Shown in pieces: positions 46,791 through 54,516 of a stretch of 64,000 bases of DNA. The DNA is from Pokkaliibacter sp046614695. Lineage in GTDB: Bacteria > Pseudomonadota > Gammaproteobacteria > Pseudomonadales > Balneatricaceae. A program made the translations under genes and the position numbers. The stretch spans positions 1 through 64,000 of the forward strand of contig NZ_JBKKHQ010000009.1 of NCBI RefSeq assembly GCF_046614695.1, written 5' to 3'. The notes beneath the pieces are model-generated. The model was given only the letters and a program-made list of their open reading frames with translations, did no database searches and was not told the DNA's origin. Position 1 is the first letter of the stretch. Each line of letters opens with the position of its first letter.

Positions 46791-46867
46791 TGGTCGGGAC
46801 GGCAGGATTTGAACCTGCGACCCCTTGCACCCCATGCAAGTGCGCTACCAGACTGCGCTACGCCCCG
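46791..46867 (-). tRNA. tRNA-Pro (GGG anticodon), copy 1
   Basis: Same 77-nt sequence and orientation as the copy at 46636-46712, 78 bp away. It is the first transcribed from the promoter at 46932-46959. Confidence 0.95.
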
Positions 46868-46931
46868 CTCTAAGCTAAGCCTGATTACGCAAATCAGATA
46901 CTTAGGCGTCACGTCTTGCTTTGTGCGGCGT

Positions 46932-46959
46932 ATAATATCCTAAGCGTTTGAAATTGCAA
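46932..46959 (-). promoter_or_regulatory. sigma-70 promoter of the tRNA-Pro pair
   Basis: Minus strand TTGCAA, a 16-bp spacer and TATTAT, followed by a GC-rich discriminator (ACGCCGCAC). Confidence 0.7.
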
Positions 46960-46995
46960 CCGCTTTTTCCCCTGGAGCCTTTCCCTCCAGACAGC

Positions 46996-47022
46996 AAAAA
47001 GCCCGCATAGCGCGGGCTTTTA
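46996..47022 (-). terminator. terminator of ihfA
   Basis: AGCCCGC-ATAG-CGCGGGCT with a T-run on the minus strand, about 20 bp after the ihfA stop. Confidence 0.85.
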
Positions 47023-47041
47023 AGGGCAATCTGTGAGAGAC

Positions 47042-47344
47042 CTAGTGCGTCGTCAACGTGAAGGTTTCGACCTTCTCTTTGAGCTTTTGACCTGGCTTAA
47101 ATGTCACCACACGCCGTGCAGAAATGGGAACTTCTTCACCGGTTTTAGGGTTGCGTCCTGGCCGTTCGCGTTTCTCCCGAAGATCAAAATTACCGAATCC
47201 AGACAATTTCACCTGTTCATTGGCACTCAAACTCTCCCGAATCTCTTCAAAGAAAGATTCAACGATGTCTTTGGCCTCGCGCTTGTTCAGCCCGAGTTCT
47301 TCAAATAATCGTTCGGAGATATCTGCTTTCGTTAATGAACCCAT
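47042..47344 (-). CDS. ihfA: integration host factor subunit alpha
   Basis: A DNA-bending protein of 100 residues. MGSLTKADISERLFEELGLNKREAKDIVESFFEEI is IhfA-like, and the DNA-binding arm region is GFGNFDLREKRERPGRNPKTGEEVPISARRVVTFKPGQKLK. Its place downstream of pheT is conserved in gammaproteobacteria. IHF normally assists sigma-54 promoters, several of which are predicted in this window. Confidence 0.97.
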   Translation of the reverse strand: MGSLTKADISERLFEELGLNKREAKDIVESFFEEIRESLSANEQVKLSGFGNFDLREKRERPGRNPKTGEEVPISARRVVTFKPGQKLKEKVETFTLTTH

Positions 47345-47375
47345 GCTTTTGTCCCTCCGGCAATCTCTTCAGCTA

Positions 47376-49751
47376 TCAGCTACGAAGTACTGCGCTCAAT
47401 TGCGTTTCCAACTGACTGACTACCTGAGCCATAGCGGCGCTGGTCTCTTCATCAGTTAGAGTGCGGGAAGGATGCTGCCAGGTCAACCCCAGGGCAATAC
47501 TCTTCTTGCCCTCGGGCACGCCCTTGCCTCGGTAGACATCAAAGATCAGAGTATCTTTGTACCCTTCTCCTGCTGACTTCGCCGCGACATCACGCAACGC
47601 ATCATAGGAGACAGACTCATCCACCAGCACAGCGATATCACGACGAACCTCAGGGTAACGCGAGATACCCGCGAAACTGGCTACACGTCCGGCCAGTACT
47701 TTATCAAGCACCAGCTCAAACAGATAAGCCTCAGAGGTCAGATCCAGCTCATCCTTCAAACGAGGATGCAGCCTGCCCATAAAGCCCACCAGCTCACCTT
47801 CAGCTGTTTCAATACGAGCACATTGGCCTGGATGAAGCGCAGGATGAGTGGCAGCAACAAAGTTAAAGCGTTTGCCAGACAGGCTTAACAGCGCCTCGAT
47901 ATCTCCCTTGAGATCAAAGAAATCGACGCTTTCTGCTTTACCGTGCCAGTTCTCCGGATGACGAGAACCGGAAATCACACCGGAAATCATCTTATCCTGA
48001 ACCAGCCCTACATCCGTTGGGACAAAACGTAAGCCTGTTTCAAATAAGCGAACACGTGGCTGCTGACGATGCTGGTTATACTGCACCGTTTTCAGAAGCC
48101 CTGCCCATAAAGTGGTTCGCATCACGGAAAGGTCCGCAGACAAAGCATTTGCCAGTGGTAGTGGCTTGTTGTCCGGATCAATCGAGGCAAGAAGTTTAGG
48201 CTCAGTGAAACTAAAGGTGATCGCTTCCTGATAACCGCGACTGATCAATGACTGACGTACGCGTGACAAATGCACACGCTCTTCAGGCATTGCTGGCATT
48301 TCCATTGCGGCCGAAGGCTGTCGTGATGGAATACGGTTATAACCGTAAATACGCGCCACTTCTTCGATGAGATCTTCTTCGATACTCATGTCGAAGCGCC
48401 ATGAAGGTGCCTGCACTTCCCAAACGCCGGGTTCAACGATATTCGGGTGAGTTCCCAAACGTTCAAGAATAGCGGTCACTTCTGCTTCTGGAAGATTCAA
48501 CGCCAGCAGCATAGCCAAACGATCTGCACGCAGACGCACTTTCTCACGCGCAGGTAACTGTGCAGGGAACTCAGCAACAATCACTTCACCGGCAGTACCG
48601 CCCACGATATCCAGCAGTAGTTGAGTAGCACGCTCAATGGCAAGGTACTGAAGCTCAGGATCAACGCCACGTTCATAGCGATGGGACGCATCAGTATGCA
48701 GTCCATGACGACGCGCACGACCGGCAATTGCCAGAGGTGCAAAGAACGCACACTCAAGGAAGATATCGGATGCATCCGCATTAACGCCGCTGTGCTCACC
48801 ACCCATGATACCAGCCAGTGCAACTGGCTTGGTTTCGTCAGCAATGACCAGCTCGTCCTCTGCCAGTGTGATCTCGCTACCATCCAGTAAAACTAACTTC
48901 TCCTCGGGCTTAGCCATACGAACGACAACACCACCATTCAGCTGCGCCATATCAAAGGCGTGCATCGGCTGACCGAGCTCAAGCAATACGTAGTTAGTCA
49001 CATCAACAACAGGATCGATGCTGCGAACTCCACTACGACGCAGTTTTTCCTGCATCCATTGTGGTGTGGCGACACCAAGGTTGATGCCTTTCATGACACG
49101 GCCCAGATAGCGAGGACAAGCTTGTGGCGCTTCAATACGGATGGGGAACGTCGCATCAGTCCCTGCGGCAACCGGTGTAATTGCCGGAGGCGTCAGGTCA
49201 CATTGGTTTAAGACACCAACTTCACGCGCCAAGCCTCGAATACTCAGGCAGTCGCTGCGATTGGGTGTGAGATCAACATCAATAGTGACGTCATTCAGGT
49301 TGAGAAGCTCACGAACATCCTGACCTGGCTGCGCATTTTGCGACAGCTCCATAATGCCACTGTGATCTTCGCTCAAACCCAGCTCTTGTGCAGAGCAAAG
49401 CATGCCGAAAGACTCCACCTGGCGGAGCTTGGCTTTCTTGATCTTAAAATCGCCAGGTAAAACTGCGCCAATACGCGCAAAGGCAGTGACCAGACCTTCT
49501 CGGGCATTTGGTGCACCACAAACCACCTGATGCTCTTGCTCCCCATCGGTCACAGTACATACTTGCAGCTTATCGGCATTTGGATGCGGCTCCGCTTTCA
49601 GGATTTTGCCAACAACGACACCACTGAAAACACCCGCTACCGGAATAACCTCATCAACTTCAAGGCCAGCCAAGGTGACCTGAGCCACCAGTTCCTCACT
49701 GGAGATTGCGGGGTTAACCCATTCACGCAACCATTGTTCTGAAAATTTCAT
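47376..49751 (-). CDS. pheT: phenylalanyl-tRNA synthetase beta subunit
   Basis: The 791-residue large subunit. It begins MKFSEQWLREWVNPAISSEELVAQVTLAGLEVDEV and contains the tRNA-binding EMAP/OB domain (VVGKILKAEPHPNADKLQVCTV), the B3/B4 editing region, B5, the core FDMSIEEDLIEEVARIYGYNRIP and the C-terminal FDX-ACB anticodon domain (SRYPEVRRDIAVLVDESV). It lies between pheS and ihfA in the usual order. Confidence 0.97.
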   Translation of the reverse strand: MKFSEQWLREWVNPAISSEELVAQVTLAGLEVDEVIPVAGVFSGVVVGKILKAEPHPNADKLQVCTVTDGEQEHQVVCGAPNAREGLVTAFARIGAVLPGDFKIKKAKLRQVESFGMLCSAQELGLSEDHSGIMELSQNAQPGQDVRELLNLNDVTIDVDLTPNRSDCLSIRGLAREVGVLNQCDLTPPAITPVAAGTDATFPIRIEAPQACPRYLGRVMKGINLGVATPQWMQEKLRRSGVRSIDPVVDVTNYVLLELGQPMHAFDMAQLNGGVVVRMAKPEEKLVLLDGSEITLAEDELVIADETKPVALAGIMGGEHSGVNADASDIFLECAFFAPLAIAGRARRHGLHTDASHRYERGVDPELQYLAIERATQLLLDIVGGTAGEVIVAEFPAQLPAREKVRLRADRLAMLLALNLPEAEVTAILERLGTHPNIVEPGVWEVQAPSWRFDMSIEEDLIEEVARIYGYNRIPSRQPSAAMEMPAMPEERVHLSRVRQSLISRGYQEAITFSFTEPKLLASIDPDNKPLPLANALSADLSVMRTTLWAGLLKTVQYNQHRQQPRVRLFETGLRFVPTDVGLVQDKMISGVISGSRHPENWHGKAESVDFFDLKGDIEALLSLSGKRFNFVAATHPALHPGQCARIETAEGELVGFMGRLHPRLKDELDLTSEAYLFELVLDKVLAGRVASFAGISRYPEVRRDIAVLVDESVSYDALRDVAAKSAGEGYKDTLIFDVYRGKGVPEGKKSIALGLTWQHPSRTLTDEETSAAMAQVVSQLETQLSAVLRS

Positions 49752-49810
49752 GCTGTTCTGTCTCTAAATACGTTGTGCGATAGACAATTGCGATCAGTTG
49801 GCTCGACGCC

Positions 49811-50806
49811 TTAACGGAACTGACGCAAAAAGCGCAGATCGTTCTCAAAGAACAGACGAAGATCACGAACGCCATAGCGCAGCATGGCGAGACGTTCAAC
49901 GCCCATACCAAAGGCAAAACCGGTATAAACCTCGGGATCGATTCCAACGTACTCAAAAACCTTGGGATGCACCATGCCGCAGCCCATGACTTCCAGCCAA
50001 CGCTGCTTGCCATCAACGGTATAGCCGATATCGACTTCCAGTGAAGGCTCAGTGAATGGGAAGTAAGAAGGACGGAAGCGTACTGCCAGATCATCTTTTT
50101 CAAAGAAGACTTTCAGGAAACGCTCAACCGTACCTTTCAGGTCCGCAAAACTCACACCCTTATCAACCAGGAGCCCCTCTACCTGGTGGAACATGGGGGA
50201 ATGCGTCTGGTCAGAGTCATTTCGATAAACACGGCCAGGACAGATAATGCGAATAGGTGGCTGAGAGCTTTCCATGGTGCGAATCTGCACCGGAGAAGTA
50301 TGCGTACGCAGCAATGTGCCTACGTCAAAATAGAAAGTGTCGTGCATCGCCCTCGCAGGATGATGCGACGGAATATTCAGCGCTTCAAAGTTGTGATAAT
50401 CGTCTTCAACTTCTGGGCCCTCTGCGACAGAGTAACCTATGCTGCCGAAGAATTGCTCCATACGCTCGATGGTACGGGTAACAGGGTGCAAACCTCCAAT
50501 GTGCTCACCGCGACCGGGCAAGGTGACATCGATACGTTCAGCAGCCAGCTTGGCTTCAAGCTCAGCAGATTGCAAAGACTGCTGACGATCATTCAGTGCT
50601 TCCTGCAGCGCCTGTTTGGCGACGTTAATCGCCGCACCGGCAGCCGGGCGCTCTTCTGCAGACAATTTACCCAAGCCTTTTAGCAACTGGGTTAGCTCAC
50701 CGCTCTTGCCAAGGTATTGGACACGAACAGCATCCAGGGCCTGAAGATCTTGCGCAGCGGCAACAGCTTCACGTCCCTGGCTGAGCAGAGAATCAAGGTT
50801 TTCCAT
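49811..50806 (-). CDS. pheS: phenylalanyl-tRNA synthetase alpha subunit
   Basis: The 331-residue catalytic subunit. It has an N-terminal coiled coil (LLSQGREAVAAAQDLQALDAVRVQYLGKSGELTQLLKGLG) and class II motifs including TSPVQIRTMESSQPPIRIICPGRVYRNDSDQTHSPMFHQVEG and the terminal GFAFGMGVERLAMLRYGVRDLR. Between pheS and rplT a palindrome ATACCCCTAAGGGTAT (50900-50915) lacks a T-run. Confidence 0.97.
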   Translation of the reverse strand: MENLDSLLSQGREAVAAAQDLQALDAVRVQYLGKSGELTQLLKGLGKLSAEERPAAGAAINVAKQALQEALNDRQQSLQSAELEAKLAAERIDVTLPGRGEHIGGLHPVTRTIERMEQFFGSIGYSVAEGPEVEDDYHNFEALNIPSHHPARAMHDTFYFDVGTLLRTHTSPVQIRTMESSQPPIRIICPGRVYRNDSDQTHSPMFHQVEGLLVDKGVSFADLKGTVERFLKVFFEKDDLAVRFRPSYFPFTEPSLEVDIGYTVDGKQRWLEVMGCGMVHPKVFEYVGIDPEVYTGFAFGMGVERLAMLRYGVRDLRLFFENDLRFLRQFR

Positions 50807-50927
50807 AGAATCAGGGGCTCCAGAAACGAAAATAGGGAAAGAGCAGACACCCTTCCCCTATTAAACAGTAGCTACGATGACAATCGTATGCAGCTCTTCA
50901 TACCCCTAAGGGTATTAGCCGGGTGTC

Positions 50928-51281
50928 TTACAGAGCCGCTTTGGCTTTTTCGACAACCACTGCAAATACTGCCGCATCGTTCATGGCCAGATCAGCCAGA
51001 ACCTTACGGTCGATTTCGATAGCAGCTTTTTTCAGGCCAGCGATCAGACGGCTGTAAGACAGACCGTTCAGACGTGCACCAGCGTTGATACGTGCAATCC
51101 ACAGAGCGCGGAACTGACGCTTACGCTGACGACGGTCACGGTATGCATACTGACCGGCTTTGATAACAGCCTGTTTGGCTACACGGAATACACGGCTACG
51201 AGCACCGTAGTATCCTTTAGCTTGCTTCAAAATTTTCTTATGGCGACGACGAGCAACCACACCACGTTTTACGCGAGGCAT
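50928..51281 (-). CDS. rplT: 50S ribosomal protein L20
   Basis: 117 residues starting MPRVKRGVVARRRHKKILKQAKGYYGARSRVFRVAKQAVI, diagnostic of bL20. It assembles early on 23S rRNA and in E. coli also represses rpmI-rplT translation. It follows rpmI by 40 bp. Codons are highly biased. Confidence 0.98.
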   Translation of the reverse strand: MPRVKRGVVARRRHKKILKQAKGYYGARSRVFRVAKQAVIKAGQYAYRDRRQRKRQFRALWIARINAGARLNGLSYSRLIAGLKKAAIEIDRKVLADLAMNDAAVFAVVVEKAKAAL

Positions 51282-51321
51282 ATCTTAATCCTTCCGTTAA
51301 ATCAGTTCTTACCAGGTGCCC

Positions 51322-51516
51322 TTAGGCGTAAGGCAGCATACGAGTTACGTTGCCCAGATCAGTTGCTTCTACATGGTGAGTAGAACGCAGCTGACGCTTA
51401 CGCTTGGTAGACTTCTTGGTCAGAATGTGACGACGGAAAGACTGCTTGTGCTTGAAACCGCTACCAGTCTTTTTGAAGCGCTTGGCAGCGCCACTGCTTG
51501 ATTTAATCTTAGGCAT
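51322..51516 (-). CDS. rpmI: 50S ribosomal protein L35
   Basis: 64 residues, MPKIKSSSGAAKRFKKTGSGFKHKQSFRRHILTKKSTKRKRQLR, the full bL35. The start is the ATG at 51516 with GGAGAAGAC upstream; the in-frame ATG 12 bp before it would break the family N-terminus. Confidence 0.97.
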   Translation of the reverse strand: MPKIKSSSGAAKRFKKTGSGFKHKQSFRRHILTKKSTKRKRQLRSTHHVEATDLGNVTRMLPYA

Positions 51517-51605
51517 TGTCTTCTCCACGCATTCAGATAGTTATGCAACCCTGTACCCTGCCGCCCAAGAGCGGCGGGCCAGCTTTAACAATGTGTAAAG
51601 CGGGG

Positions 51606-52148
51606 TTACTTCTTCTTTTTCGGCGCCATTACCATGACCATCTGACGACCTTCCATCTTTGCACGCTGCTCAACTACCGCCAACTCGTCCAGATCCTTTT
51701 CGAGTCGATTCATAAGCTGCATGCCGATTTCCTGGTGCGCCATTTCCCGACCGCGGAAGCGGAGGGAGACCTTGGCTTTGTCACCTTCTTCAAGGAAACG
51801 TACCAGGTTGCGTAGTTTTACCTGGTAATCCCCTTCTTCAGTTCCTGGACGGAACTTCATTTCTTTAATCTGGGTTTGCTTTTGCTTCTTCTTAGCAACG
51901 GCTTGCTGCTTCTTCTTCTCGAAGAGGTGCTTGCCGTGGTCCATTATTTTACACACCGGCGGCTCGGCATCAGCTGCGATCAGCACCAGATCCTGGTCCG
52001 CTTCACCTGCTTTTGACAGCGCTTCATTAATGGAAACAATCCCGATCATTTCGCCGTCGGCTCCGACTAGACGAACTTCACGTGCACGAATTTCTTCATT
52101 AATCGGGGTTTTATCACCACCCCGCGATGTGTTGGCGTTACGCTTAAT
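51606..52148 (-). CDS. infC: translation initiation factor IF-3 (ATT start)
   Basis: IF-3 binds the 30S subunit and checks start codons. The reading frame extends past the first ATG to an ATT at 52148 with GGAG 8 nt upstream, giving 180 residues that begin (M)KRNANTSRGGDKTPINEE. The family N-terminal domain IRAREVRLVGADGEMIG is only complete with this start. Use of ATT is the known device by which IF-3 represses its own translation. The C-terminal domain is EMKFRPGTEEGDYQVKLRNLVRFLEEGDKAKVSLRFRGREM. Only 2 bp separate it from the thrS stop. Confidence 0.95.
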   Translation of the reverse strand: MKRNANTSRGGDKTPINEEIRAREVRLVGADGEMIGIVSINEALSKAGEADQDLVLIAADAEPPVCKIMDHGKHLFEKKKQQAVAKKKQKQTQIKEMKFRPGTEEGDYQVKLRNLVRFLEEGDKAKVSLRFRGREMAHQEIGMQLMNRLEKDLDELAVVEQRAKMEGRQMVMVMAPKKKK

Positions 52149-52150
52149 GG

Positions 52151-54076
52151 CTATTTCTCCGTTGCTAACCGTCCACGCTGCCCTATTTCAGCTGACAAAT
52201 GCTTAGCAAAGGCCTCTAGACTCATACTGCCCAGATCTTGCCCTGTGCGAGTGCGAACGGTAATCATATTCGATTCGACCTCTTTATCACCTACAACAAG
52301 CTGATAAGGGATCTTCTGTAAAGTGTGCTCGCGGATTTTAAAGCCGATCTTCTCGTTTCTCAAGTCCGCTTTCACACGGAAGCCCTGATCTTGCAAGAAA
52401 TTCTCAACGTTTTTAACAAAATCCGCTTGTTTGTCGGTGATATTGATAACGACAGCTTGTACCGGAGACAACCATGCAGGCATGGCACCGGCATAGTTCT
52501 CAATCAGAATTCCGATAAAGCGCTCAAAAGAACCCAGGATCGCGCGGTGCAACATGACAGGCGTTTCACGCTCACCCTGCTCGTTCACAAACTGGGCGCT
52601 CAGACGCCCTGGCATGGAGAAGTCGACCTGAACGGTGCCGCACTGCCACACACGCCCCAGACAATCCTTCAGAGAAAACTCAATCTTAGGACCATAGAAA
52701 GCACCTTCCCCGGGCAACTCTTCCCAGTCCAGCTGTTTTGAATCCAGCGCTTCAGCCAGAGCTTTTTCAGCTTTATCCCAGACCTCATCAGAACCCACCC
52801 GCTGTTCCGGACGAGTCGAGAGCTTATAGATGATCTCATCAAAACCGAAATCAGCATAAACCTCATGAAGGAAGTCAATGAACTCGGATACTTCGGACTG
52901 GATCTGGTCTTCAGCACAGAAAATGTGGCCGTCATCCTGCGTAAAGCCACGCACACGCATAATGCCATGCAGCGCGCCAGAGGGCTCATTGCGGTGACAG
53001 GAACCAAATTCAGCAAAACGCAGTGGCAGTTCACGATAGCTTTTTAGCCCCTGATTAAACACCTGAACGTGACATGGGCAGTTCATGGGTTTAATCGCAA
53101 AATCACGCTCTTCTGAATGCGTGGTGAACATCTGTTCTTTAAACTTGTCCCAGTGGCCGGACTTTTCCCACAAGGTCCGCTCTACGACCTGAGGAGTACG
53201 CAATTCCAGATAGCCACGACGGCGCTGCTTACCACGAAGGTATTGCTCAATACTCTGCCAGATATTCCAACCATTAGGATGCCAGAACACCATACCTGGC
53301 GCTTCTTCCTGAGTATGGAAAAGATCAAGTTGCTTGCCAATACGGCGGTGATCACGCTTTTCAGCTTCTTCCAGACGCTGCAGATAGGCTTTCAGTTCTT
53401 TCTTGTCAGCCCACGCAGTGCCGTAGATACGCTGTAGCTGCTCATTCTTTGAGTCACCACGCCAGTATGCACCGGAAATTTTGGTTAGTTTGAACGCTTT
53501 CAGGAAGCGCGTGTTAGGTACATGGGGACCGCGGCACATATCCACGTATTCTTCGTGATAATAAAGACCCATTGCCTGCTCATCCGGCATGTCTTCCACC
53601 AGACGCAGCTTGTACTCTTCCCCACGGGACTCAAATACGGAAATGACATCTGCACGAGGAGTTACTTTCTTGATAACGTCGTAATCTTTGGCAATCAGCT
53701 CTTGCATGCGAGCTTCAATCGCGGCCAGATCGTCCGGGGTAAAGGGACGCTCATAAGCGATGTCATAGTAAAAGCCATTATCGATCACCGGACCGATGAC
53801 CATTTTAGCCGTTGGATACAGCTGTTTTACCGCATGCCCGATCAGGTGCGCGCAGGAGTGGCGAATAATCTCCACGCCCTCTTCATCTTTTGGCGTAATG
53901 ATCTGCAGCGTCGCATCATGATCAATAACGTCGCACGCATCGACTAAACGGCCGTCAACTTTACCGGCAACTGTTGCTTTCGCGAGACCAGCTCCAATGC
54001 TGGAAGCCACATCATAAGCGCTAACAGGATTATCAAATTGACGCTGACTGCCGTCGGGAAGGGTAATAACAGGCAT
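52151..54076 (-). CDS. thrS: threonyl-tRNA synthetase
   Basis: 641 residues, full length. N-terminal TGS domain (ITLPDGSQRQFDNPVSAYDVASSIG), editing domain with HSCAHLIGHAVKQLYP and FYYDIAYERPFTPDDL, catalytic core with MNCPCHVQVFNQGLKSYRELPLRFAEFGSCHRNEPSGALHGIMRVRGFTQDD, and a C-terminal anticodon domain. It starts the thrS-infC-rpmI-rplT run. AAGGACC precedes the ATG. Confidence 0.97.
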   Translation of the reverse strand: MPVITLPDGSQRQFDNPVSAYDVASSIGAGLAKATVAGKVDGRLVDACDVIDHDATLQIITPKDEEGVEIIRHSCAHLIGHAVKQLYPTAKMVIGPVIDNGFYYDIAYERPFTPDDLAAIEARMQELIAKDYDVIKKVTPRADVISVFESRGEEYKLRLVEDMPDEQAMGLYYHEEYVDMCRGPHVPNTRFLKAFKLTKISGAYWRGDSKNEQLQRIYGTAWADKKELKAYLQRLEEAEKRDHRRIGKQLDLFHTQEEAPGMVFWHPNGWNIWQSIEQYLRGKQRRRGYLELRTPQVVERTLWEKSGHWDKFKEQMFTTHSEERDFAIKPMNCPCHVQVFNQGLKSYRELPLRFAEFGSCHRNEPSGALHGIMRVRGFTQDDGHIFCAEDQIQSEVSEFIDFLHEVYADFGFDEIIYKLSTRPEQRVGSDEVWDKAEKALAEALDSKQLDWEELPGEGAFYGPKIEFSLKDCLGRVWQCGTVQVDFSMPGRLSAQFVNEQGERETPVMLHRAILGSFERFIGILIENYAGAMPAWLSPVQAVVINITDKQADFVKNVENFLQDQGFRVKADLRNEKIGFKIREHTLQKIPYQLVVGDKEVESNMITVRTRTGQDLGSMSLEAFAKHLSAEIGQRGRLATEK

Positions 54077-54343
54077 GTGTAAGGTCCTTAGGCTCAGTGG
54101 TGACCCCTACGATGGGCCACGTAAGACAATGACTTGATGTTGGCGACCTAATTGCCGCCAGAACAATGGATTTACGCGCACAAACCAAGTGCGACGGAGG
54201 GCGGATTATAGCAATCACCACTTTCCCTCACCAGCAATACAGAGGAATTAATTGGGAAGAAGCCAATGACTGTATGACGTCATCTCACTTAGCGACGGTG
54301 CCATTAAAAACTTCCGACTTGAGCCGCGAACAACTGATCACTA

Positions 54344-54447
54344 TATAATCAATGAGGCTCTGAAACAGAGTTTCACATCATCCCCTTTGGATCGAATCTT
54401 CGATCATTACGGGCAGAATCTGGGAATGGATATTCCAGGTTTTGCCC
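54344..54447. other. structured intergenic segment, possible small RNA
   Basis: The 440-bp gap between thrS and polB has no gene. On the plus strand a TATAAT box (54344-54349) is followed by several hairpins: CTCTG-AAA-CAGAG (54358-54370), ATCGAA-TC-TTCGAT (54391-54404), and a long stem from GGGCAGAATCTGG to CCAGGTTTTGCCC (54411-54447). The -35 region is poor, so transcription is not assured. Confidence 0.35.
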
Positions 54448-54516
54448 GCTGTTGTTTAGAGTTTCTCATTAGTAAAAGCGCCCTGCCGACCACGGCAATA
54501 CGCTAAAGCTGCGGGC

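Noticed and set aside
54077..54200. thrS autoregulatory operator mimicking tRNA-Thr
   Set aside because: The leader can fold, but I could not identify a convincing anticodon-arm mimic by eye.
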